From assembly GCA_030762175.1 (NCBI GenBank), contig CM060846.1, forward strand, positions 181,510,541 to 181,574,540: a stretch of 64,000 bases of DNA. Reading direction: 5' to 3'. This document shows positions 1 to 11,195 of the stretch, piece by piece (positions within the stretch are counted from its first letter, which is position 1; each line of letters opens with the position of its first letter). Made by a program: the position numbers and the translations under genes. The stretch is from Metallyticus violacea (taxonomy: Eukaryota; Arthropoda; Insecta; Mantodea; Metallyticidae). Under the pieces are notes generated by a model. The model ran no database searches. It worked only from the letters and a program-made list of their open reading frames with translations, and had not been told where the DNA came from.

Positions 1-60
1 TAAAAATGGGTGTATCCACTAAAAGTATTTTGCTCTGTTTACTTCGCAGTCTAGTTGATG

Positions 61-110
61 TTTTCTTTCGTTCTTTCTTTCTTTCTTTCTTTCTTTCTTT
101 TTTTTTTAGA
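61..110. repeat. (TTTC)n microsatellite ending in a T run
   Basis: Tandem TTTC units run into a pure T tract. This is seen directly and no gene is associated. Confidence 0.9.
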
Positions 111-1288
111 AAACTGCCATGCCGTTAAATATGGGATTTAAAACAGAAGCATTTTAATTATATAAACACGCACATTAAACAGAGAAATTAATTAAAACAA
201 ATTGGAAGTTACACAACGAACGTATTCGAAAGCTGGCCTGTAATGGTTTTGCACATGTATCTACTGACATGGTATATTATAGAGTTTACAAGCACGTAGA
301 ATGTGGCACTCTAAACACACAGGAATATATCTATTAATCATTTTATCGCTGTGTATAATTTCCAAATACAGGACAATATGTGGATTTTGGTATGCATATA
401 CATATGTCGCCACGTTTGCAATAATATTAACTATTCGAATTTACTTCGAACTTCAATTCCGGAACCTCCTATCTCATCACACAAATGTGGAGGCAAATGT
501 GCAACAGCAATATTGTATGTAGCGTCCCTAAAAAGGACATTCTTCTTTATGATTGGTATATTTGTAGTTTATGCACATACTATTTCAAAAACAGGAACAG
601 TCCCACGCGATATTATGACTCACACACTTGGTAAATCCTGTTTTTATATCAGGAAACTGTATTTTCAACGAAACAGTCACTACTGCGCATTCGCAAAACC
701 TCCAATTCTCTCTTGGTTTTCAGCCCATGATATTACCTTTTTTCTACTCCCAAGCCACCTCTTAACCCAAGGCAGCAAAAGTGAGTAAAGGCGTGGTACA
801 ACTTAAAATGAATTTGCAATCTCAATGTAAAAGCAAAGAAAGGTTATAAAGGGGGCCTTGTTTTAGACAAGAATTCGTAAATATTGTTATGGTAAAAAGA
901 TAGGAATTCACAGGACATTGAAATCTATTTAACAGCCAACAACCCGTTTTGTCAGAAATACCAATACCTCCGGAGGGAAAACTTTGATAATCCATTAACT
1001 GGTAAAAAATACCTAAGCCAAGGGAAAACATTGACAGGTAAAAAAATACCTAAACCTGGGATGATGAAAAGTTTTTAGTCTTGTTCAGACAGGAACGAAC
1101 CTCGTGGCGCCGGGGTAGGTAGAAGCCTGTTCGAGATATAAACTATATGTCACACAGCTTTCACCACGCCCTATGGGTCTCTAGAACCCGAGCTAAAACC
1201 AATACCGCAGCAGTTCGTTTAGGGTATGTCGTAAATGCTATTTTATATTTTTCCCTAAGATTTTGGAATGAACACACTTTGGCTTTGC

Positions 1289-1313
1289 AAAAAAAAAAAA
1301 AAAAAAAAAAAAA
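1289..1313. repeat. Poly-A tract
   Basis: About 25 consecutive A residues. This could be a retroposon tail, but nothing upstream is identifiable. Confidence 0.9.
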
Positions 1314-2180
1314 CAGTAATATGTGGACAGCGGTGACATAAAAATTAATTTTTCGCATCGTAAAATTTGTTTCGTTATTTTTTTCATAATAACAACATGT
1401 TTTACATTTACTTTTCAATGAAAATAATAATCTTTCTTCTATATCTAAAAGGTCGGTAAGGAAGTAAATTCCCATTTCACCAAAATCTGCATACTCTGAT
1501 ATCACGAATTTGGTTTTCTACATGTCCGCACAGGCTAGCTACAGAACCCTGATGATGTCACATGCAGTTCCCAACAGGTTTAAGGTGGACAAATTTTCGT
1601 CATGAAATAAACCCTATCTAGAAGGTCGCCAAATTCCCATTTACAAAAATATTTTTGCAGGTTGATATTCTTGCCCTTTTATAATCGTCAATTTATATAA
1701 TAATGTGCCTTTTCCGGCTAGCTGTTGCTGACTGCTTAGTGCGAGGCCACTAGTGATGCCAAACGCAGAAGTCGATGTCACCGAAGTAGAGGCATACACT
1801 GCTTACCTTAAATGGGACAGGTTTATTGGCGATTACTGTCGTAGACATAAGAAGGATGTAGTTAAGAGGAAAGCTTTGATAACACGTTTGTTTATAAAAT
1901 GCTACTTGTATAATCTAATGGAACTCAAATGCTATGAAATACATACATGACAAAGTGAGTTATTGAGAATTATACGATTAGCGCATATACAAAGAAAAGA
2001 AAAGTTCTCAACTTTCGGATAAGATTATGCGAGATAAAGACTCTTGCTGCACATCTAGTCCTGCATGCACTGGAAGCAGAGGTCTCCCAATTTCAGTTCT
2101 CTTGTACTTATTTCTGCTGTGACAGCTACTAGACAAAAGCGCTGAGGCTTCTGTTTTCTGCACTAATTTGTAGATTTTGC

Positions 2181-2203
2181 AAAAAAAAAAAAAAAAAAAA
2201 AAA
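2181..2203. repeat. Poly-A tract
   Basis: About 23 consecutive A residues preceded by TTTTGC, much like the tract near 1300. Confidence 0.9.
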
Positions 2204-3618
2204 TACCAAGGGGAATGCCATATTCAGTCCATTTCCTTATACACTAAGTTGTATATGTTTACCGCTTATCACCAACACTGAACTAACATTTTGGAAAATG
2301 GCATGATTAACGACAAGTTTTTATCCAGTGATTTAAGCGTTCAGATTGCCCCGGTTTTTACTACCATAAAAGTTCCATCGGAACTAAACAAGTGTGATCT
2401 TTTGTTCAACTCATGCTGGTGGCAGATGGAATAAGAACATTTTAGAATGTCCTAATCGCATACCAAGCCATCTTCTGTGAATTTCGGCAGCTTGCATAGT
2501 TTGCAAAATTTATATTAAAATTATTTTGCTTCCTTTTTTAAAAGATCCATTCATTTGCAATTTCATTTTATTTTTCATGGCATATTTAATTCAGAAATAT
2601 GATCTGACTTCAACTCGTGAAATTAAATTTAGCTTTGATAATGCATTGGTAGGCAGTTAATGGCTTATCGACAAATTTTTGGCTTATGATGTACAATCAT
2701 GTCTTTTCTTGTGTTGTAAAATGGTAAACAGCCCTTGGATGTCATCTAATTGAATGTTTTTTTCATTGCCGCTATTTATAAATACGAAATAAAAGAGCAG
2801 AGTTTCATGATGTGCACGTTGTGTTTTCATTTTCTTTTTGTCTAAGTCCTACGGCTATTTCAAACAAACAACATTTTTACCGTCTCTGCGCTGACTTTGG
2901 CAGAAATTACTAATATCCCTCCCTTCTTCCAAGTAGACACTGCTGTTATGAAATAAACAACCTGAAGACTCACAAAAAGCATATTCCATGCTAAAAAGAG
3001 GAAAGAAAAGAGGCAGAAGAGAAGAAAAGTAGTTTTTTTACAACAGAAACGAGCGCCTTCCTTTCTATTGTAGGACAATGGGGTGAAATTCTTTCCACGT
3101 TATAAATAAAGACTGTCTCATTACGTTAACGACGGCCGGAGAGACAAACCAAGACCGAAGCCTCGAGGACTCTCTCTTATGCTCGGCTCAACTTTTCTCT
3201 TCTCTTTCCTGTTTGGGAGTCTTCTTTTTCTCTTCTACTCTCGAAATATTTAACATGCATTTCTCATCATTTACAAAAAAACTCGGAAATAATTCATTAG
3301 CCACTGATGAAGTGTAGGTAAAGATATTATCATTGCTACGTGGAGAAAAAGTGTTTCAAGAATAGACATAAACTTAATCTAGAATCAGTGCTGTCTATCA
3401 AGGACCTAACGTTAATTTTGTTCTAGGTTTTTCAAGGATACTTTTAAGGAAGCACGCCTTTAAAAATGAGCTGCTTCCCAGATTAAATGCTCAAGCATAT
3501 TATTAATAAAAAATTGTTGGAACATTAATCAGGTTTCGCATTGAGGGATAGAAAACAGGGAAAATTAAAGATATTATTATTTTACAGCAAATAAGAATGG
3601 TATATCAAGCTCATAGCG

Positions 3619-3621
<3 letters not shown>

Positions 3622-3660
<39 letters not shown>
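3622..3660. repeat. (TA)n microsatellite
   Basis: A pure TA dinucleotide run followed by CATACATACAT. The apparent Tyr/Ile-repeat open frame on the minus strand here is only this repeat translated. Confidence 0.95.
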
Positions 3661-3663
<3 letters not shown>

Positions 3664-4139
3664 CATACATAATCATCCAATGGTTAACCCTGGTGCACTG
3701 CTGGAATTTACTATACGCATATAGTGTTCTGGTCAATATGGCCCGAATTAATGTAATTGGTACAAAACTTGCAGAATTACATTGAAAACTGACATATAAC
3801 ACAATTAGTAATATCTGTATTTGTTTACTAACTTATTTTATTATTGCTTATATATCTATTTGTACTGTATGGAATATGTATTTGCTTCAAGTTTTGACAT
3901 TATTACTGTTTTGTTCATGTTATACGAGAACACATAAACGAACACACTGAAAGTTACAAACTCATTGCTGCGCATTGTTTGCACTTTGGACAAAATTATG
4001 TGACGTAAGTTTTACAAAAATGGATTTTACAGCTTCCATACAAGATATTAGTTATGTTGTGCACGCTTGATGCTCAGAAATTTACAGTGTGCACGTTATA
4101 CAGATATGCTAAGTTGTAGACTCTGAAATTGTTGCTATG

Positions 4140-5485
4140 ATTTCAAGTTATTTAAATACTCTTGACAACTTCTCAATTATTCCTCCATCCTTGGTAAATG
4201 CGTACTTGATGCAATGGGTTCTCTTGTATATTTTCCCAAGTTCTTTTAAGAATATTCCCTTCTTGTCAATTTTTTGCGTTGCAGATTGGGTCAATGGAAG
4301 TCCACAATACATGTGCATGGTAAGCAGAAACGTCAAGTATGTTATAGAAAAAAATCATTGTCCATCTCCTTGTTTTTCTTTTACAGGTATAAATACTTGT
4401 TACTTGATCAAACATATCTGCAGCTCCTTTAGTTGCATCATAATCTAAAACAACAGTTTTTCATTCTTCCTGTTCTTTATTTTTCCATCATGATGCAGCG
4501 TATTCATAAGAAGAGCATTTTTTTATTCTATTTGAAGCACAATTTACCACAGTAGTGTCATTTATAAAGTAAAATGAAGAACCGTGTACCTATGTGTTTC
4601 TCAATTGCTGTGGAAGTTCTGACTGAATTTTTCCTTATGATTTCCAAAAACTATTTTCATGCCCTGATTTCTTTTCGATACTGCTCCAGGTTCTTGTCCT
4701 ATATAAACTTACGTTTTCAGAAAATAGGAAGTTTCACTGTCACGATGCGGCCATATCTTTATCCCATAATTTACCGGTTAACTTGGATGTACTGCTTGAA
4801 GAGACACCGATCTCGAAATCCTGCTAGTTGTTCGTTGAGAGTCACATCTTTTCCAGAATTTTATAATTTAGTAAGGTTTTTCTTCAATTACTTCCATATG
4901 TTACAGATAGCAGGTAGCATGCCAACACGATTATTTTTATTAAACCGGAGGACGCCTGATATCGCCTGATACATTGTTTTGCCCGAAATATATTGCGGCC
5001 ACTTTCATTATTCCATAAGCTTTGGGTTGATTCCATGAGATGATCGACACCTGCAAGACACAAAAATTCTATATTTTCAATATTTCGACACTGCTGTCCA
5101 TAATCTGGCACTTCCTCCAAATTTTTCATTTATATTATTTCATTTTCATGCATGGTACCAAATATTGCTGCAAAAAATGTTATATAAGATGACTGCATAA
5201 CTTGTAACTCTTGATCTATTCTTGATGTTATTTTATGGAAATAGACTACCACATTATAGAATTGTTAATCAGACTTCTTTTACCTTGACTTTTTGAAAGA
5301 ACTTTCTGTTCATTGCTGACAGGTTGACTGCACAAATCATCACTGAAACTATTACTTTCAGAAGCGGCACTCAAGTGATCTTCATGTTCAGAAACAAATT
5401 CTTCACTGTCGGATGCATGGGCTATTACTTCTATATCAGCTTCACTAAATTGTCTATTTATCACGGTGACAATAATTAAACTCAA
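4140..5485 (-). pseudogene. Decayed piggyBac-type transposase
   Basis: Transposase relic read on the minus strand from about 5485 down to 4140, in several frames. The N-terminal part (5485-5246) is acidic and Ser-rich, as expected upstream of piggyBac DDE domains. The next part (5129-4890) holds a LCLAGV...SLWNNESGRNIFRA block matching the conserved GLLxLAG...LW...GRPIFRATMS region. 4865-4741 encodes VTLNEQLAGFRDRCLFKQYI, which corresponds to the diagnostic (L/T)xDEQLxxFRGRCxFRQYIPxKPxKYG motif; the Asp of DEQ is Asn here. 4720-4600 resembles the YxxxVYxG...RNQGMxxV segment. Stops and frameshifts interrupt it, so it is inactive. No TTAA-flanked terminal repeats were located. The family call rests on motif recall, without a search. 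Confidence is high for 4741-5129 and low below 4500. Confidence 0.8.
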
Positions 5486-7127
5486 GGAAGATAAAATAAC
5501 TTACGCCAAGTAGCAGTTCATGCCGAGATAATAGGGTACAGGCTTATAGTCGTAATAATATGGAACTGATTTTGAGAACAATCATTTATTACAATATTAA
5601 ACCACAAAAAACAACAGGAATATATAGCAGAAAACTGGGCGTAAAATCTAATGACACGTGTAAGAATAATCAAGTCTCTAGTTGGGTCATATGACGTAAC
5701 TATTACAACTTGAAACTATACTATGTACTTAATGATAGCGTCTTTAAAACAAAATAATAGATTTTAGAACGATAAACAAAGTAGCGGACTTTCATGTTAT
5801 TTGATAAATAATTAGAAACCAATATTTATTACGGGCCATATTCACCCGAACAAAACAAGAGAATTATATAATTTTTAGTAATTTATTTCTGTCTTTATCT
5901 ATTAACGAGTTGATTATACGAGATGTTTATAACTTACTCGTACCTAACAATTCAGGACACTAGCGCCGATTTTTGTTCAAGTTTAATGTAAACTTGTTTG
6001 TATTTCTTACTTATCAGTATAAAATACAAACAACATTGTATATAATAACCATATATATGCACTTGCACAATAAACAGTGTTTATTAACATGACAAAAAAT
6101 TAAAAAAAGAAAACGCTGCGGACATCAAAAATGGTGCCAAAACTGCCGACAAAAAAGACACAAAAACCGATTCTTTAAACTTTATTGTAAACTAGTGAGT
6201 ACATGTTATATGTCAATATTTTATACATGTATATATTCCTCTACAGCAGTTTTATAATCTCACCTGACACCATCCAATTTCTTTTTCTGGGGGTACATGC
6301 AAACCCTGGTTAACGACAGAATATCATTTCATTGTTAATAATACATGCATGCTCTGTAAAATAATTTATAAAACAGTGTTGTATGTCAAAATAAGAAATA
6401 TTTGGAAGGAATACGTCTTGACAATAGTCTGGCCATTCGTTCAACTCACTTCCATGCAGATACAATAACATCTTGTATTACGACTTCAAGTAGCAGCTGA
6501 AGTTATCCGAAAAATGCCGGGAATATTATGCTAGTACATACATGTTGTAATTATTTACTACTGTCCAAGTACATAAATGTATGCTTTTATACAAACATTT
6601 CATAAAATTAGCAACCTACAACCTAAGAACTACCCAAGAAGTGTTGTTACTTTGGATATCTCCAAATATGTTACTAAAGAATTATTTATATCTGGTGGGT
6701 CACTGACATTGTCTTTAATTAGAAAAGTCTGGGTTAGCATAAGTGTAAAATTTGGAAATTGATTTTATTTAGGAGAAATAATTTTAAATTTTCTAAGGCT
6801 TTTTAGGGGCTTAAGACAGTGTTAGCATATATTGTATCAGGGAGGAGTATACTCTTCTAATGATCTGATTTCAAGAACGTTATGTTTCTGCTAATGTGCT
6901 ATATCAAAAACATTGTATATTACATGCGACTTTAGTCCTCCCCTTCTTTATTACAAGAATGACAATTGTGTTCCTTTATATCTGAATACAGGAAGTGGAA
7001 TATACATTTTCTCTATACTTTATAATGCATTCCACACTTTCTAAGAAGCAGTATTATGAGGTACTTACCGTTAAATTTCATTCTGAACTCAAATAAACAA
7101 GTTATACATAAGTTAATTCTTCTTCTC

Positions 7128-7285
7128 ATTTGGCGCCATCCCGGGTTGAACCTTGGCTTGAAGCGGCGACCTCGGATATCCTCTACCTCCGTTTTACGAC
7201 TTTATTGATAGAAGTCAGTATTGCAGGGGGTTATGTGATCAGCATGCCGGCGCCCCGCCGGTCGCCTACCATGCGGCTTTGGTGA
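7128..7285. other. GC-rich island of unknown origin
   Basis: About 160 bp rich in CG dinucleotides inside AT-rich DNA, with GC palindromes near 7247-7262. It resembles neither SINE family in the window nor the LINE 5' UTR. It could be a fragment of another retroposon or a relic exon or promoter. Confidence 0.4.
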
Positions 7286-7513
7286 TGGAAACCTAACTTA
7301 ATTAAAAACTATCAAATATGTAAATTACAATGTTAATTACACACATTTTGCTGTATTTTTAACAATAAAGTAAAATATCTAATTTTAAACTGGAATATTC
7401 ATTAATATATTTTATTGTCAGAAATGACCCTGCAAAATAATACTCTGATAATTTGATGTATATTATGAAAATATATGAGCATATGAGCTTGCTAAATACA
7501 TCATAAGTATTTT

Positions 7514-7515
<2 letters not shown>

Positions 7516-7545
<30 letters not shown>
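7516..7545. repeat. (ATT)n microsatellite
   Basis: About ten ATT units in a row. Confidence 0.95.
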
Positions 7546-7547
<2 letters not shown>

Positions 7548-9409
7548 CTAGAATAAACTTAATTGTTCAAAGTAGGGCGTATAAAACGAGTTAAAAGTTA
7601 TATAGTTTCTGTTTTTACTTTCATATTTCTATAATTCTGTCCTTGTATAATTAAATTGAAACTGTGAATTCCATAACAAAACAAATACACTTTTTGGCAC
7701 TTTGTAGATTACATATGTCCTAATCGTATGAGCTTTATCACTTAACATTCAATACAAATAAGTAACACCTTTGTTGACATGCTACTAACTCGTTGAATTT
7801 CATAAGGAGACAACTTTGTGGTCCTGTGCCGTTCTGAGTAGGCATGCAGTTTAAAAAGAAATCACACTATTAATAAGTATTTAACTGATCATTGTAGATT
7901 TCACCACATTCGTTAAGTATGCCCAACAATTCAAAGAATTTTTTTTCAAATAAAACCATTTTCATTTACTTCAAGACAATAAAACTAGATAAATGTAAAA
8001 TGGATTATTTGACGACTTTAATCCTAGAAATTTACGAAATATTATCATATGTAAAGCTGAAACTTTTAGATCCTATTTAGAGAATTCCCACGATCATTAG
8101 CCAAAAAGCAATACATGCCTCCGATTATAAGGGGGGAAAAACACGATATGCGGTTTATACATTCTCTAAAATTTGGGTAAACAGTCAACTGTATGTTGCC
8201 GTTTATCCTGGACGTATAGTCCATAAATTCAGGAATTTTCAAGAATAAGAGGAAGAAGAACAACAAGAAGAACAATATCGGTAGAGAGCAATGTGTCGTA
8301 TCTTTCCAGTTTAGTGGAGCAGTTAAATAGAGAAAGCAACTTTTAGTATGTTTCATATGTCTAGGGCTTATAATTTGAGGTCAATCCAGGATAAACTGCA
8401 ACATTCTTAGGAAAATTTCCCTAAATGATATATAAATTACAAACACAGCACGGTTTTGCTTAACATAGGAGAAATGTTTTGTCTTGTTATCTAATGAAAA
8501 TGGAAATAATGTAAGAACAATCTGAAAGTCCGAGTTTAATATATAACGATATTTCGTGCACTACTGAACCTCGTGCAAAAAACTTCATATCATACTAAAA
8601 TTAAGCATTTTTATTTTCTTGAAGTGAAAAGTACATTTGAAAGAAACAAAATTACCTCCCTATTCATATTAAACTGTCTAATAATTGTTAAAATCATTGT
8701 ACCTTAATAAGGTCTGTAATGCGAGTCCTTGTCTGAACTTCAGTTCAGTGCAAACCATGCATCAATAACACTTCTCCTTCAAGAGATATTCGTGATGGTG
8801 GAACTAGTGATTCACTTTGTATATTTTTTGGGCGATAAACGCTACTAAAAATTGTATATTTATCAATATCTAATTTTCCTTTATTTTGTAGTGTTCTATA
8901 GCGTCATTACGTGTCTGCTTTCCGATAGCAAAGAGAACACACTAAACAATTTTGTGGGTCATAAAAAACTCTTCTAATTAAACAAATGCAAGTCATTTGA
9001 TCCCGGATCAAGATCTATGATTGTATCCCAAGAGATTCGTGTACTGCGAGCACAGCACGCACTGCATAAGCGTGCAGGAGTTCTAGTTGATAAATCCTCT
9101 GGTGCAGACTTACATTAGAACTGTTTTTATGAGTTGAAGGAATTGCGGTAGTTAGAAATATCCATAGCCCCCTGATCCAAGAGGGGTTTTGTTAGTTTAG
9201 ATCGCCATATATGCACGTTCTCCCTTGAACGGAGAATTGCGTGAAGGTTTAAGATTGCGGAGAAGTTGAATAATAGGGCATCAAACTGTCATTTCGAGTG
9301 GGCATGGGTTGTATTCTAGAATGAGTAATACAGTTCTTCACCGTCAGTTTTCCACACTATATGTGAACTGAATTCACCGTGCTTGCAATAGTGTACTAAT
9401 TTCTTTCTC

Positions 9410-9421
9410 TCACTTTCAATA
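9410..9421. repeat. Left target-site duplication of LINE A
   Basis: TCACTTTCAATA, repeated exactly at 15372-15383 just after the LINE tail. It fixes the 5' end of LINE A at 9422. Confidence 0.9.
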
Positions 9422-9847
9422 CCCCTCAGGGGCCCAATTTTTTTTTTCGGTACAGGGCGTTGCGACCCCGAGGCACCCGAGCTGCTCCCTCAGGTCCGCG
9501 CTCAGCGCGTTTGACTCCTTTTTAGTTTGTCTCCATTTTACTTTTTACTTTTAAACCTCCCTGCTTTTAGTCTGAAGGATGCCCCCGTGTTTGATACGGT
9601 TCAATAGTGACTGGGTAATGGCGTGACTCCCAGCACTGGGTCATCATGTAGGGCAAGAGCGTATCCCCTGGTAAAGGCCAGCCACGGGGAGGGGCCATTA
9701 CATGCCCTGTAAACTTCCTGTAGGCGATTGGGTCCCTTTGTCTATACCCAGGAAGGTGTGACCCTGAGGTTACTTGTTCCAGGCCAGGGCAACTAACCTA
9801 AGCCGGGGTGGCGCCCAGGAAGCAGCCTGCCATCGGAGACAGGTGTA
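9422..9847 (+). promoter_or_regulatory. LINE A 5' UTR, likely internal promoter
   Basis: A GC-rich leader, conserved in A2 (16764-17103), G (49844-50265, minus) and F (minus), and starting near (A/C)CCCTCAG. It contains the palindrome CGCGCTCAGCGCG at 9497-9509 and several short GC-rich inverted repeats. Known I-type LINEs carry internal promoters in this position. That this segment is one is inference. Confidence 0.6.
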
Positions 9848-11156
9848 ATGGTGGAGGATGAAACCGCTATGGTACAACCAAATCCTCATCTTAATACTAA
9901 TTGGATTGGACGCAAGAGAGGTGACTGAGGTGTCTTTCCCTCGTTTCCTAATAATCAGCAGAACTGACGAAGGTCAGTCCTTCACGCATGTGAACTCTTT
10001 TGTTATCCAAAAAGGTCTGGATGGTATTTCTGGTCCCGTTAACTCGTGCACCCGGCTGCGCAACGGGTCCTTATTAGTTGAGACAGTGAGTGCGTCACAA
10101 ACTAGCGCGCTACTTAAGGCCATCTTACTCCACGGGTACCCGATCCGTGTCGAGTCACATAGCACCCTGAACTCCTCCCGGAGAGTAGGAACGCAATCTG
10201 TACTGGACGGCATGACCGATACGGAAATTCAGGGTTATTTGGGCGAACAGAATGTCATCTCTGTGTATCGTGCGCAGACAAAGAAGGATGGCGAGGTACA
10301 GCCTACTCCTACATTGTTTCTCACATTTAGTAGGGTTGAGTTACCGTCCAAGATCAGAGCAGGGTATGAGGTTATCACGGTCCGCCCGTATGTCCCTAGC
10401 CCTTTACGATGCTTCCAATGTCAGCGTTTCGGCGATACCCGATTATCTTGCAGGAGCCCTAAATCTATTTGTGCTACATGTGCCTTGGACAGTCACGAGG
10501 GAGCATGTTCGTCCGCTCCTGTATGTGTGAATTGCCGTGGTTCTCATCCGGCCACATCCCGTTACTGCCCTCGATTTCGGGAGGAGCGCTCTATAAAGTT
10601 AATCCGCCTTAAAGAGAAACTTTCGTTCTCTGAGGCCCGGAAACATTATCAAGCCTGTCTAACTCCTGTACCAAAGCTCGGTACGTATAGCTCTGTAGCC
10701 GCAACTACGATTTCGCGACGTGACAGTAGCACCCAAACGTGCGACATAGTTTTTACTACAACACCTCCGCCTGCCAGTGCCAAGCGCCCAACTACGGTAG
10801 CCAAGCCGGTTGTTTTTGCCGCTGATCCCATTAAATTTAAGACGGCTTATACAAGGACTGACTTTTTAAAATCGTCCACAGGTGAGGGAAAGACGAAGAA
10901 AAAGGACCACAGTCCGTCACCTCCTCGGAGGTCGAGCTCCCACGATGGCTCTGGGAGCAAGCCTAAAAGGCGGTCACCGACACCGCCTCTCTCCACCTCT
11001 AACCGTTTCCAGGTATTGGAATCGGTTGATCCTTCTCAGCAGGAGAAGCCTCCCCCGAGGATTCTATGGAGCAGGATGCTCCTGCTCCTGATAAACCACC
11101 GAGTCCCACGCGTTTAAAAAAGGACGATTGATTCGCCCTGGACCGTCCAAAATGTA
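9848..11156 (+). pseudogene. LINE A ORF1 (gag-like, triple zinc knuckle), frameshifted
   Basis: ORF1 of the retrotransposon, an RNA-binding nucleocapsid-like protein. The start is taken as ATG 9848 because the homologous copy in G begins with the same Met-Val-Glu-(Asp/Glu)-Glu peptide. An indel between about 9880 and 9910 moves the rest into the frame open from 9858. From about residue 185 (10410) come three knuckles: CFQCQRFGDTRLSC, with the usual His replaced by Asp (His in G), then CATCALDSHEGAC, then CVNCRGSHPATSRYC. The C-terminal third is basic and rich in Ser/Pro. A second frameshift near 11060 makes the open frame stop at 11117, while the ancestral frame would end at about 11156 (RLIRPGPSKM). 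ORF2 begins 40 bp downstream. Confidence 0.88.
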
Positions 11157-11195
11157 AGGTGGTAACGTTTTAGCTTATTTTATCTAATTTTAAGA

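Larger units (their letters stand above)
111..4130. other. AT-rich intergenic DNA with no supported gene
   Basis: Only short open frames without recognisable domains occur here. The most coding-like is 1753-1950 (+), 65 codons with mixed charged residues near 1780-1900, but it has no splice context I trust. Pure A runs lie at 1289-1313 and 2181-2203, both after a TTTGC; they may be old retroposition tails, though no body is recognised upstream. A slightly GC-richer patch at about 3125-3200 is also unidentified. Confidence 0.6.
5490..9409. other. AT-rich intergenic DNA; no supported gene
   Basis: Nearly 4 kb of AT-rich sequence without recognisable coding content. It contains an (ATT)n run at 7516-7545 and an unusually GC-rich patch at about 7128-7285 with GGCGCC, CCCGGG and CCGGCGCCCCGCCGG strings, which I cannot assign. 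9000-9330 is closer to balanced base composition but has no frame I can support. Confidence 0.6.

Noticed and set aside
3620..3802. Minus-strand frame ending in Tyr-Ile repeats
   Set aside because: Translation of the (TA)n run at 3622-3660.
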